Made by a program: the position numbers and the translations under genes
Source: Promicromonospora sukumoe 327MFSha3.1
GTDB lineage: Bacteria > Actinomycetota > Actinomycetes > Actinomycetales > Cellulomonadaceae
Direction of reading: 5' to 3'
Length of the DNA: 64,000 nt
Assembly (NCBI RefSeq): GCF_000385135.1
Contig: NZ_ARQM01000011.1
Span: forward strand, 124,001 to 188,000
Notes under the pieces: model-generated
Databases searched by the model: none
What the model saw: only the letters and a program-made list of their open reading frames with translations
What the model was told of the DNA's origin: nothing
Shown: in pieces, positions 16,977-25,985 of the stretch
How the letters are laid out: the number at the start of each line of letters is the position of its first letter
Position numbering within the stretch: position 1 is the first letter of the stretch

Positions 16977-17750
16977 CTACTCCTGCGGTTCGCGCCCGGT
17001 GCCCGCCAGGGCGTCGTCGGACGACGCGGCCGGGACCTGCTCGACCAGGACCTGCGCCGCCTTCTCCGTGCGCCGGGCCCGCCAGATCTCGATCACCATC
17101 GGGATCACCGAGACGAGCACGATGAGGACGAGCAGCGCCTCGATGTTCTCCTTGACGAACGTGAAGTTGCCGAGCACGTAGCCCAGCAGGGTCACGCCGA
17201 CCGCCCACAGGAGCGCACCGATCGCGTTGTACGTGACGAAGTGCCGGTAGGACATCTTGCCGACGCCGGCCGCGACCGGGGCGTACGTGCGCACGATCGG
17301 CACGAAGCGGGCCACGATGATGGTGCGGCCGCCGTACTTGTCGAAGTACGCGTTGGTCTGGTCGATGTAGGACCGCTTGAAGAGCTTCGAGTCCGGCTTG
17401 TCGAAGATCTTGGGGCCGGCCTTGCGGCCGATCAGATATCCGGTCTGGTCGCCGAGGAACGCGGCGGCGAACAGCATGAGGCACAGCACCACGATGTTGA
17501 TCTGCAGCGTGCCCTGCGCCACGAGCGCGCCCGCGGTGAACAGGAGCGAGTCGCCGGGCAGGATCGGGAACAGCAGCCCGGTCTCGATGAAGATGACGAG
17601 CGCGATGCCGACCAGCGCGGCGTCCCCGAACCGCTCGATGAGGTAGTTCGGGTCCATCCAGTCGATGCCCAGGAGCTGCGGCACGGCCACCGCGTCGACG
17701 GGGGCGGCGGCCAGCCCGGACACGACCTCCGGGAGTACGGTCGTCAGCAT
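16977..17750 (-). CDS. DedA-family membrane protein
   Basis: A 257-aa SNARE-associated/DedA protein. It has the E-x3-F/LP-x4-P-G-D core (FIETGLLFPILPGDSLLFTAG), the RYGGRTIIVARFVPIVRT-type signature and G-x3-M-x4-F; four to five hydrophobic segments; and a charged cytoplasmic tail. Members flip lipid carriers such as undecaprenyl phosphate and maintain proton motive force. It is divergent from the TrmH gene. The start ATG is at 17750. Confidence 0.93.
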   Translation of the reverse strand: MLTTVLPEVVSGLAAAPVDAVAVPQLLGIDWMDPNYLIERFGDAALVGIALVIFIETGLLFPILPGDSLLFTAGALVAQGTLQINIVVLCLMLFAAAFLGDQTGYLIGRKAGPKIFDKPDSKLFKRSYIDQTNAYFDKYGGRTIIVARFVPIVRTYAPVAAGVGKMSYRHFVTYNAIGALLWAVGVTLLGYVLGNFTFVKENIEALLVLIVLVSVIPMVIEIWRARRTEKAAQVLVEQVPAASSDDALAGTGREPQE

Positions 17751-17781
17751 GGATCGAGACTAGCGGGGCACAATGACGGGC

Positions 17782-17856
17782 ATGACCAGCACGTCCTCCG
17801 GTCCGGGAACCGTCACAGCACTCGCACACGGCCCCGGCAGGGTCGACCTTGTCTGA
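17782..17856 (+). CDS. Short upstream frame coupled to trmH-like gene
   Basis: A 24-codon frame, ATG to TGA (MTSTSSGPGTVTALAHGPGR then VDLV). It ends inside the TTG start region of the next gene (the two overlap by 8 bases), and CACAAT (17771-17776) sits as a -10 just upstream, so it would be translated leaderless. Its probable role is to bring ribosomes to the weak TTG start. The peptide resembles nothing I know. It could also be chance. Confidence 0.35.
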   Translation: MTSTSSGPGTVTALAHGPGRVDLV

Positions 17857-18478
17857 GCGCCCGCTGCCCGCCCCCGCAGAGGGTCCTGAGCCCGAGATCG
17901 GCGTCGGGCCCTGGCCGGGCATCCGGCCCGACGACGCCCGCTACGACCCCGAGCTCCTCGCCGAGGGCGACCGCCGGAACGTGGCCGACCAGTACCGCTA
18001 CTGGACCGTGGAGGCGATCGTCGCGGACCTGGACACGCGCCGGCACCCGTTCCACGTGGCGATCGAGAACTGGGCGCACGACCTGAACATCGGCTCCGTG
18101 GTCCGCACCGCCAACGCGTTCAACGCGGCGGGCGTGCACATCGTGGGCCGACGCCGCTGGAACCGCCGCGGCGCGATGGTCACCGACCGCTACCTGCACG
18201 TGACCCACCACGAGGACGCCGCCGCGCTGGCCGAGTGGGCCGGCGACCTCCCGATCGTCGGCATCGACAACGTGCCCGGGTCGGTGCCGATCGAGGGCCA
18301 CGCGCTGCCCCGTGAGTGCGTGCTGCTGTTCGGCCAGGAGTCGACGGGCCTGACGGCGGAGGCGCAGGCAGCGTGCGACGTCGTCCTGCACATCACCCAG
18401 TACGGGTCGACCCGCTCGATCAACGCGGGCGCCGCGGCGGCGATCGCCATGCACACCTGGATGGAACAGCACGCGTAA
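17849..18478 (+). CDS. SpoU/TrmH-family RNA 2'-O-methyltransferase
   Basis: A 209-aa SPOUT methyltransferase. Motif 1 is NWAHDLNIGSVVRTANAFNAAGVHIVG, motif 2 is LLFGQESTGLT and motif 3 is YGSTRSINAGAAAAIAMH; together they form the trefoil knot that binds SAM. The start is TTG at 17849 after AGGGTCGACC. The target tRNA or rRNA site is not predictable. A palindrome-rich stretch follows. Confidence 0.92.
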   Translation: MSERPLPAPAEGPEPEIGVGPWPGIRPDDARYDPELLAEGDRRNVADQYRYWTVEAIVADLDTRRHPFHVAIENWAHDLNIGSVVRTANAFNAAGVHIVGRRRWNRRGAMVTDRYLHVTHHEDAAALAEWAGDLPIVGIDNVPGSVPIEGHALPRECVLLFGQESTGLTAEAQAACDVVLHITQYGSTRSINAGAAAAIAMHTWMEQHA

Positions 18479-18513
18479 CTCGCCGCGCTCGGCAGGGTCG
18501 GCCCGGCACGGTC

Positions 18514-18567
18514 GGCAGTTGGCATCGAGATCGGCTCAGGCCTGAGCCGATCTCGATGCCAACTGCC
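18514..18567. repeat. 54-bp perfect palindrome
   Basis: Two 27-bp arms meet with no loop (axis between 18540 and 18541, CTCAGG|CCTGAG). It lies 36 bases after the methyltransferase stop, with no T-tract. It could act as a terminator hairpin or a cruciform. Its right arm overlaps the first of two direct repeats. Confidence 0.85.
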
Positions 18568-18632
18568 GAGTCTGCGGGGCAAACTGCCGCGTCCCACAGC
18601 AGGGTGCCGAGTCTGCGGGGCAAACTGCCGCG
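18564..18632 (+). repeat. Two 28-bp direct repeats
   Basis: TGCCGAGTCTGCGGGGCAAA and the next eight bases (CTGCCGCG) occur at 18564-18591 and 18605-18632, a 41-base period. They sit exactly where the upstream part of the MFS remnant should be, which suggests that repeat insertion or recombination accompanied the deletion. Confidence 0.8.
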
Positions 18633-18681
18633 CCCCGCAACACCAGCGACCCCCCGCCCAAAACCGTTGCCCGCCGCAAGC

Positions 18682-18981
18682 GGCTCCGGCAGGATCGCGT
18701 TCTGGTTCGGGCTGATGCTCGCGGCGGTCTCGTCGATGTCGCTGCGCCAGATGGTCACGCCCGACGCGCTGCTCGGGCGCGTGACCGCCGCGTTCTGGAC
18801 CATCCACCACAGCCTCGCGCCCCTCGGCGCCGCCGCGCTCACGGCGTCGGCGGACCGGTTCGGGGCCTCGCGGCCGCTGCTCGCCGTCGCGGTGATCTAC
18901 CTCGGCGTGGTCGCCGTCGCCTTCTTCACCCCGATCCGCGGACGCAACCCCGAGGACGTACCGGTGCCCACCACCGGGTGA
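18682..18981 (+). pseudogene. C-terminal fragment of an MFS exporter
   Basis: About 99 codons with no start of their own: a hydrophobic segment RIAFWFGLMLAAVSSMSLRQ, the MFS-like loop VTPDALLGRVTAAFW, then two more membrane segments. This is the last two to three helices of an MFS permease of the EntS/macrolide-exporter type (the signature PDxLLGRV precedes helix 11). The first 300 or so residues are missing, and repeats take their place. Not expected to work. Confidence 0.7.
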
Positions 18982-19176
18982 CGAGCGGTGCCCGACGTCG
19001 TCCGTGAGCCCGCCCGATGGCGCCGGAAACATGAAAACCACAGTGTTTCGGCCGTTCGACTGTCGAACGACCGCACACGACCACTGGTGGATCGTGGCAA
19101 GATCGATGGTGCATCCCCGGGCGGCCTTGGACACACTTGCGACCGCCCACCTCACCATTCGTTTGGAGTTTCGCAG
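18982..19176 (+). promoter_or_regulatory. Upstream region of fba with operator-like dyad
   Basis: CGTTCGAC-T-GTCGAACG (19053-19069) is a perfect 8-bp-arm dyad of the kind bound by dimeric HTH repressors. CAAGAT at 19098-19103 may be the -10. TTGGAG before the ATG is the ribosome site. The dyad has the opposite half-site order from a LexA box, so it is not taken as one. Confidence 0.45.
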
Positions 19177-20196
<1,020 letters not shown>

Positions 20197-20210
20197 GCAT
20201 CGCGCTCGCT

Positions 20211-20274
20211 TGATCGGCAAAAGGTCAGGTGGTCGGCAGCTCGAGCTGCCGACCACCTGACCTTTTACCGATCA
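20211..20274. repeat. 64-bp palindrome after fba
   Basis: Two 32-bp arms meet at GCTC|GAGC with one mismatch (position 20266). Right-arm CCTTTTACC and left-arm GGCAAAAGG give a short T/A run inside the stem on both strands. It lies between convergent fba and the STAS gene and fits a bidirectional terminator. Confidence 0.85.
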
Positions 20275-20291
20275 TCCAGTTATGGGCCGGC

Positions 20292-20771
20292 TCAGGACGC
20301 CGGCGGGCCGCCTACGCCGGCCGGGGCCGGGGTGGTGCCCGACGGCGGGCCCGACGGGCCGTCGTCGTCCAGCTCGAAGCCCGGGTCCTCGTCCACGATG
20401 TCGAGGAGGTCGCCGATCCGGGTGACCTCCAGGAGGAAGCGCACCGTCGGGGGAGCGCGCAACACGCGCACGCGGTGCGGGCTGCGGCTCGCGAGGCGCG
20501 CCAGGAACGCGACGCCGGACGAGTCCATGAAGGTCACGTGGTGCGCGTCGATCTCGACGGGAAGACGAGACTCCTCGGCCGCGGCCGTCGCCTCGTGCAG
20601 GTCGCCGCCGATGTCGGCGTCGATCTCCCCGGAGAGCACGATCCGTGCGCGCGAGCGGCCCACGATGACGTGGATGCTCGCCGGGTCGCCGATCTCGGGG
20701 GTCTGGTGGCCGGGGTCCTGGGGGCTCCCGCCCTGCGGACCGCGCGGCGGGTCGTAGGTTCCGTCCTGCAC
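20292..20771 (-). CDS. STAS-domain anti-sigma factor antagonist
   Basis: A 159-aa protein with a Pro/Gly-rich N-terminus, a STAS domain at about residues 33-125 and an acidic disordered tail. The phospho-acceptor Ser lies in TFMDSSGVAFLARL. Such proteins are dephosphorylated by SpoIIE/RsbU-type PP2C enzymes and then free a sigma factor by binding its anti-sigma kinase. The next gene, divergent, encodes just such a PP2C with its own kinase-like domain. Confidence 0.9.
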   Translation of the reverse strand: MQDGTYDPPRGPQGGSPQDPGHQTPEIGDPASIHVIVGRSRARIVLSGEIDADIGGDLHEATAAAEESRLPVEIDAHHVTFMDSSGVAFLARLASRSPHRVRVLRAPPTVRFLLEVTRIGDLLDIVDEDPGFELDDDGPSGPPSGTTPAPAGVGGPPAS

Positions 20772-20915
20772 GGTTCTCCTTCCGGGAGCAGTGGTCGTGA
20801 CGCTGTATCGGTCCGATGATAGAGGTTGAGATTCAGATCTCGGACTGTCCCAATCTACGGTTGAATGTCCTGCTGGAACAGCACCTCGAGCAATAGATAC
20901 CGTAGGGAGGGCATT

Positions 20916-23471
20916 TTGACCGATTCATCCGGTCTGACACCGTCCTCTCCGCCGCCGCGCCATCCCGGTCTTTCCGTTTTCGGCCTCAGCCCGACGCAGG
21001 ACGGAATATCGAACGGCACCAGGGACGAAACGTCCAGCGGCGCGCCGAACGCATCACCGAACGCAGCATCCAGCGCACCTTCCGGCGCATCTCCCGACGT
21101 GCCGGTGAACGCCTCGTCGAGCGACACGCCGAACGGGTCGGCGAACGGCGGCCACGGCACCAATCGCCCGGTGCCCCCGCCGGCCGCGAGCGTGCCGCCG
21201 AGCATCCCGTCCGCCACGTCCTCCGGCGGGGGGTACGGCGGTCCTGCCCGCGAGCCCCGCTCGTACACCGGCATCCCGCGCACCCTGCCGCCGTCGGTCG
21301 GCGACGTCGTGCTGCGCGCCGCCGTGACCGTGGGCATCCCGGTCTTCCTGACCGGTCCCACCGAGGACGGCATGCCCATGCTGTGGGCCAACCAGGCGTT
21401 CGAGCGGTACGCGGGCGTGCGGTTCAGCGACTTCGCCGGGTACACCGTGCGCCGCCTCGGCGAGATGCTCGTCGAGCCGCAGGACCTGGAGCGGATGACC
21501 GAGCTGGTCAACGCGGGCCAGGAGGTGCACGCGACGGTGCGGTCCCACCTGCGCGGCGGCACCCACGGCTGGGCCCAGCTCACGCTCACCCCGGCCCGCG
21601 CCGGCCACGACGACCGCATCACCCACTGGGTCGGCTTCAGCGTCGACGTCTCCGACCACATGGAGCGGCACGCGGCCCAGCTCGCCAGCCTGGAGATCGA
21701 GCGCCAGCAGCGCGAGGACCTCGACCTCATCGCGCAGACCACCGAGATCCTGACCGACCTCGAGTACCCGTACGCCCTGCGCGACATCGCCGAGCTGCTC
21801 CAGACCATGGTGCGCTGGGCCGGGTTCTACGTGAACGACGACGGCCTCAAGCACGCGGCCGGCGTCGACGTCGCCAACCCGCCGAGCGGCCGCGGCCGCC
21901 GGCACGCCCGGTACATCGAGGGCGACAACATCGCCGACAAGACCCAGCGCCGCCGTCCGCAGACGGACGCGCTCGGCGACTCCGTGACGACGGGCCCCAT
22001 GCCGATCCTCGAGGTCGTGGACTCGGTCCAGGACGTGCTCGACGGCGTGCTCGACGGTCCCGTCACGCTGCACCTCGACATCCCGCACGCGCCGCACTCC
22101 GCGTCGGGCTGGCTGCAGCGCGACCTCACGCTGCGCCTCGCGGACGAGCTGGGCAAGGCACCGGACTCCGTGGTGGTGCACCCGGTCGCCGGGCGCCGCG
22201 ACGTGCTCGGCCTGGTCGTGATCGTCCCCGACGGGGAGGATCCGGGCGACTACGTCGAGGCCGACGAGCCCGACACGCTGCGCACCGTGATCGAGGTGGT
22301 GGCCCGCCGTGCGGGCAGCGCCATCGACAACGCGCGGATGTACGCCCGCGAGCACCGCCTCGCCGAGACCCTGCAGCGCGCCATGCTCCCCGAGCAGGCC
22401 GACGTCGCCGGCCTCGACGTGTGGACCTACTACGCGCCGAACGCCGAGCACGCGCAGGTGGGCGGCGACTGGTACGACGTGCTGCAGATCTCGCCGGACC
22501 TGGTCGGGCTCGTGATCGGCGACGTCGTCGGGCACGACGTCGAGGCGGCCGCCACGATGGGCCAGCTCCGTTCGGTGGTGCGCTCCTACGCGTTCGAGCT
22601 GTCCACCCCGAGCCGCGTGCTCGAGCGCGTGGACCAGCTCGTGGCGGGCATGGGCATCCCGCGCTCGGCGAGCATGGTGTACGCCTCCCTGAAGCGCGAG
22701 GAGGAGCCGGACGTCTGGACGGTCGGCTACTCGCGCGCCGGCCACCTGCCGCCGCTCCTGCTGCGCGGCGGCGAGGTGATCAAGCTCGACGACGGCGGCG
22801 GTGCGCTCGTTGGCTTCGGCTCCCGCGAACGGACCACGGGCGAGGCCCGGCTCCAGCCCGGCGACACACTGCTGTTCTACACCGACGGCCTCATCGAGCG
22901 GCGCGACCGGTCCCTGCGGCTGGGCCTGGAGGCCCTGCTGGAGACCGCGTCGGCCATCACCGCCCGCGACGCCGCGGGCGTGGGCGAGGAGCTGCTGTCC
23001 CGCCTGGCCGACGCGCCGGAGGACGACGTGGCGATCGTGGTGGTCCGGATCCCGGACCCGGCGGGCGATGCCACGGAGACGGCCCTCTCGCCGCGCTGGC
23101 GGCGCTGGATGCTGCCGAGCGAGCCGTCGTCGATCGGCCGCGCGCGGCACGCCGTCCTGCGCACCTGCCAGGCCTGGGGGATCGAGGAGTCGGCGCAGGC
23201 CGAGCTGGTGGTCTCGGAGCTGGTGGCCAACGGCGTGCTGCACGGCTGGGGGCACATCGCGCTGCGCCTCTACGACACGGGCGACGGCCTGCGCATCGAG
23301 GTCGAGGACAACAACCCGGCTCCGCCGGTCGCGACGGACGGGCACCCCAACCGCCTGGGCGGGTTCGGCATGCAGATCGTGGACCGCCTGGCCGAGTGGG
23401 GCTGGCGCCCGTCGGGCAGCGGCAAGCTGGTGTGGGCCAAGCTCCGCCGCCAGCCCACCCCGCCGAAGTAG
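20916..23471 (+). CDS. PAS-GAF-SpoIIE phosphatase with C-terminal HATPase
   Basis: An 851-aa signalling protein. It has a Ser/Pro-rich disordered N-terminus (1-125), a PAS domain (about 130-250, PMLWANQAFERYAGV), a GAF-like region (about 268-470), a PP2C/SpoIIE domain (about 476-715; GGDWYDV and IGDVVGHD carry the metal Asp residues; FYTDGLIERRD) and an anti-sigma-type HATPase (about 728-848; ELVVSELVANGVLHG, GGFGMQIVDRL). TTG 20916 is chosen because GGGAGGG sits 6 bases upstream; ATG 20865 would need an earlier promoter. Phosphatase and kinase in one chain suggest that it sets the phosphorylation of the two flanking STAS proteins. Confidence 0.9.
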   Translation: MTDSSGLTPSSPPPRHPGLSVFGLSPTQDGISNGTRDETSSGAPNASPNAASSAPSGASPDVPVNASSSDTPNGSANGGHGTNRPVPPPAASVPPSIPSATSSGGGYGGPAREPRSYTGIPRTLPPSVGDVVLRAAVTVGIPVFLTGPTEDGMPMLWANQAFERYAGVRFSDFAGYTVRRLGEMLVEPQDLERMTELVNAGQEVHATVRSHLRGGTHGWAQLTLTPARAGHDDRITHWVGFSVDVSDHMERHAAQLASLEIERQQREDLDLIAQTTEILTDLEYPYALRDIAELLQTMVRWAGFYVNDDGLKHAAGVDVANPPSGRGRRHARYIEGDNIADKTQRRRPQTDALGDSVTTGPMPILEVVDSVQDVLDGVLDGPVTLHLDIPHAPHSASGWLQRDLTLRLADELGKAPDSVVVHPVAGRRDVLGLVVIVPDGEDPGDYVEADEPDTLRTVIEVVARRAGSAIDNARMYAREHRLAETLQRAMLPEQADVAGLDVWTYYAPNAEHAQVGGDWYDVLQISPDLVGLVIGDVVGHDVEAAATMGQLRSVVRSYAFELSTPSRVLERVDQLVAGMGIPRSASMVYASLKREEEPDVWTVGYSRAGHLPPLLLRGGEVIKLDDGGGALVGFGSRERTTGEARLQPGDTLLFYTDGLIERRDRSLRLGLEALLETASAITARDAAGVGEELLSRLADAPEDDVAIVVVRIPDPAGDATETALSPRWRRWMLPSEPSSIGRARHAVLRTCQAWGIEESAQAELVVSELVANGVLHGWGHIALRLYDTGDGLRIEVEDNNPAPPVATDGHPNRLGGFGMQIVDRLAEWGWRPSGSGKLVWAKLRRQPTPPK

Positions 23472-23529
23472 CCCCACATGTCAGACGCTCAGGTCACCAG
23501 AGTGACCTGAGCGTCTGACATGTGGGGCA
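23472..23529. repeat. Family A inverted repeat, copy 3
   Basis: Perfect 27-bp arms (23472-23498 and 23503-23529) with a 4-base loop and core TGTCAGACGCTCAGGTC. The left arm overlaps the PP2C stop codon. A further half-site (GTCTGACATG) follows at about 23532. It lies between the convergent PP2C and second STAS genes. Confidence 0.88.
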
Positions 23530-23560
23530 CCGTCTGACATGCCCGATTTTGGATAACGTT

Positions 23561-23965
23561 TTACGCCGTGGACACGTCGCGGTGGGATAACGGCGAGGTG
23601 TCGTCGTCCCGCGAGGTCATCACCGCGAACCCCGAGTCGGGGGCGGACGGCTCGCACGAGTGCTCGTCGTCCACCCGGAAGAGCTCCATGGCGCCGCACA
23701 CCTCGAGCACGAACAGGTCGCGCTCGTCGGCCCCGCGGATGACGGTCGCACCGCCGCGCTTGCGGCCGGCGTCGGCCAGCGAGATGAGGAACGCGGCCCC
23801 GGTCGAGTCCATGAACGTCACCCGGCACATGTCGATGACCAGCAGCTGTCGGCGCAGGCCGACCACGCGCGCCGCGATCTCCGGGAACTGGTCTCGTTCG
23901 GCGAGGTCAAGGTCGCCGGCGATCACGAGCGTCGTCGTCGTGGGAGACGTCGCGATCTCGATCAT
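23561..23965 (-). CDS. STAS-domain anti-sigma factor antagonist (second)
   Basis: A 134-aa protein. The STAS fold begins MIEIATSPTTTTLVIAGDLD, with the phospho-site TFMDSTGAAFLISL (Ser in D-S-T-G), then an acidic tail with SAPDSG. ATG 23965 is used, since a longer frame upstream has no family resemblance. With the STAS protein at 20292 it brackets the PP2C/kinase gene, forming a compact partner-switching set. No sigma-factor gene is in view, so the target is elsewhere. Confidence 0.88.
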   Translation of the reverse strand: MIEIATSPTTTTLVIAGDLDLAERDQFPEIAARVVGLRRQLLVIDMCRVTFMDSTGAAFLISLADAGRKRGGATVIRGADERDLFVLEVCGAMELFRVDDEHSCEPSAPDSGFAVMTSRDDDTSPLSHRDVSTA

Positions 23966-24125
23966 GTGTCGAGCGTAACGACTGTTGCTCGATCGCACCG
24001 GATGAAAGGCAAAATTCACCGTCTGCGCTGGCGCGACGGGCAATCCTGTGCGACCTCTTTGTCCGCAGTTGTCCCCTGCGAGGGCCGGGTGCCCGCCCGC
24101 GACCCCGAGGTGTGAGAATTCGACC

Positions 24126-24569
24126 ATGAGCTCCCACGAGAACCTGCTGCAGGGTCCGGCCCCCACGCTGCTGTCCGACGACTTCCCCGCCGCCCGCGAG
24201 CGTCTGACGAGTGGCGCCGACCCGGTCTCGGTCGTGGCGGACGCCCCGGCGTCGTCCCTGGTGTGGGCGGTCCTGGCCGAGGGCGCGCTCGCATCCGGCA
24301 CCGCCGCGGCGGACGTGGAGGCCTACGCGTACGCCCGCACGGGCTACCACCGCGGGCTCGACGCGCTGCGCCGGTCGGGCTGGCGCGGGCAGGGCCCGAT
24401 CCCGGCCGCCCACGTGCCGAACCAGGGCTTCCTGCGCGCCCTACTGGCCCTTTCGGAGGCGGCGGGCCGCATCGGCGAGCAGGACGAGGCCGAGCGCTGC
24501 GCCCAGTTCCTGGGTGACTCCGGCACGTCGGTGGACGAGGTTCGCGCCCTGGTGCCCACCACGAAGTAG
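24126..24569 (+). CDS. DUF3151 protein
   Basis: A 147-aa protein of the actinobacterial DUF3151 family. Recognisable stretches are [38 protein letters not shown] and the NQGFLRAL end. Function is unknown; the family is usually found between fba and purA, as it is here. Its stop codon (AAGTAG) forms part of the TAGACT hexamer proposed as the purA -10. Confidence 0.9.
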   Translation: MSSHENLLQGPAPTLLSDDFPAARERLTSGADPVSVVADAPASSLVWAVLAEGALASGTAAADVEAYAYARTGYHRGLDALRRSGWRGQGPIPAAHVPNQGFLRALLALSEAAGRIGEQDEAERCAQFLGDSGTSVDEVRALVPTTK

Positions 24570-24572
24570 ACT
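24567..24572 (+). promoter_or_regulatory. Putative purA -10 (TAGACT)
   Basis: TAGACT overlaps the DUF3151 stop and lies 73 bases before the purA ATG. The same hexamer, likewise preceded by AAG, stands before purS and, without AAG, before purL. Confidence 0.5.
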
Positions 24573-24645
24573 CGGGCGCGGCCCGCCGGCGCCCTCGATG
24601 CGCACCCGGCGGAGCAACCCTAGGAATTTGAGAAGGTGGAGATCC

Positions 24646-25938
24646 ATGCCAGGCGTCGTGCTCGTCGGGGCCCAGTGGGGCGATGAGGGCAAGGGAAAGG
24701 CGACGGACCTCCTGGGCTCCCGCGTCGACTACGTGGTCAAGTTCAACGGTGGTAACAACGCGGGGCACACGGTCGTCATCGACGACGAGAAGTACGCCCT
24801 GCACCTGCTGCCGTCGGGCATCCTGTCGCCCGGCGTGGTGCCGGTCATCGCCAACGGCGTGGTGGTCGACATCGAGGTCCTGTTCGAGGAGCTGGACGCG
24901 CTGATCGCGCGCGGCGTGGACGTGTCCCGCCTGCTCGTCTCGGGCAGCGCGCACATCATCGCGCCGTACCACCGCACCATCGACAAGGTGACGGAGCGGT
25001 TCCTCGGCAAGCGCCGCATCGGCACCACGGGCCGGGGGATCGGCCCGGCGTACGCCGACAAGACCAACCGCGTCGGCATCCGCATGTGGGACCTGTTCGA
25101 CGAGAAGATCCTGCGCGCCAAGATCGAGGGCTCGCTGGACCAGAAGAACCACCTGCTGGTGAAGGTCTACAACCGGCGCGCGATCACGGTCGACGAGACG
25201 CTCGACGAGCTGCTCCAGTACGCCGACCGCCTGCGGCCCATGGTCACGGACACCGCCGTCGAGCTGAACAAGGCCCTGGACGCGGGCAAGAACGTGCTGT
25301 TCGAGGCCGGCCAGGCCACGATGCTCGACATCGACCACGGCACCTACCCGTTCGTCACGTCGTCGAGCGCGACGGCGGGCGGCGCGGTGACCGGGTCCGG
25401 CGTCGGGCCCACCCGGATCGACTCCGTGATCGGCGTGATCAAGGCCTATACGACCCGCGTGGGCGAGGGGCCGTTCCCCACGGAGCTGTTCGACGACAAG
25501 GGCGAGTTCCTGCGCAAGACCGGCGGCGAGTACGGCGTCACCACCGGCCGCGCGCGGCGCACCGGCTGGTACGACGCCGTGATCGCCCGCTACGCGACGC
25601 GTATCAACGGCCTCACCGACATCGTGCTCACCAAGCTCGACGTGCTCACCGGCATGGAGAAGGTCCCGGTCTGCGTGGCCTACGACGTCGACGGCGTCCG
25701 CTACGACGAGATGCCGACGGACCAGACGGCCTTCCACCACGCGAAGCCGATCTACGAGGAGCTCGACGGCTGGTGGGAGGACATCTCCCAGGCCCGCTCC
25801 TTCGAGGACCTGCCCAAGAACGCGCAGGCCTACGTGCACGCGCTCGAGGGGATGTCGGGCACCCGGATCTCCGCGATCGGCGTCGGCCCCAAGCGCGACG
25901 AGATCATCCCCGTGCACGACCTCATCCACACCCGCTGA
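24646..25938 (+). CDS. purA: Adenylosuccinate synthetase
   Basis: A 430-aa enzyme joining IMP and aspartate with GTP, the first committed step to AMP. The N-terminal QWGDEGKGK holds the catalytic Asp and Lys. [31 protein letters not shown] and KLDVLTG follow in order. Full length. AGAAGGTGGAG lies before the ATG. A 15-bp tandem duplication covers the stop codon. purD follows 47 bases on, likely in the same transcript. Confidence 0.97.
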   Translation: MPGVVLVGAQWGDEGKGKATDLLGSRVDYVVKFNGGNNAGHTVVIDDEKYALHLLPSGILSPGVVPVIANGVVVDIEVLFEELDALIARGVDVSRLLVSGSAHIIAPYHRTIDKVTERFLGKRRIGTTGRGIGPAYADKTNRVGIRMWDLFDEKILRAKIEGSLDQKNHLLVKVYNRRAITVDETLDELLQYADRLRPMVTDTAVELNKALDAGKNVLFEAGQATMLDIDHGTYPFVTSSSATAGGAVTGSGVGPTRIDSVIGVIKAYTTRVGEGPFPTELFDDKGEFLRKTGGEYGVTTGRARRTGWYDAVIARYATRINGLTDIVLTKLDVLTGMEKVPVCVAYDVDGVRYDEMPTDQTAFHHAKPIYEELDGWWEDISQARSFEDLPKNAQAYVHALEGMSGTRISAIGVGPKRDEIIPVHDLIHTR

Positions 25939-25955
25939 GTCCACACCCGCTGAGT
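25926..25955 (+). repeat. 15-bp tandem duplication at the purA stop
   Basis: CCACACCCGCTGAGT occurs twice head-to-tail. The first copy includes the purA TGA. The duplication lengthens the purA-purD gap without changing either protein. It is a likely slippage event. Confidence 0.85.
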
Positions 25956-25985
25956 CCGTAACCACCGAGAGAGCCCTCCGTCACT

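Noticed and set aside
18514..18632. CRISPR array
   Set aside because: Only two direct repeats with a 13-base gap, and no cas genes; part of a palindrome-rich scar.
19053..19069. LexA box upstream of fba
   Set aside because: Half-sites are GTTCGAC-GTCGAAC, the reverse order of the LexA consensus.
21054..23477. 807-codon antisense frame opposite the PP2C gene
   Set aside because: Shadow frame; no recognisable domain, no ribosome site.
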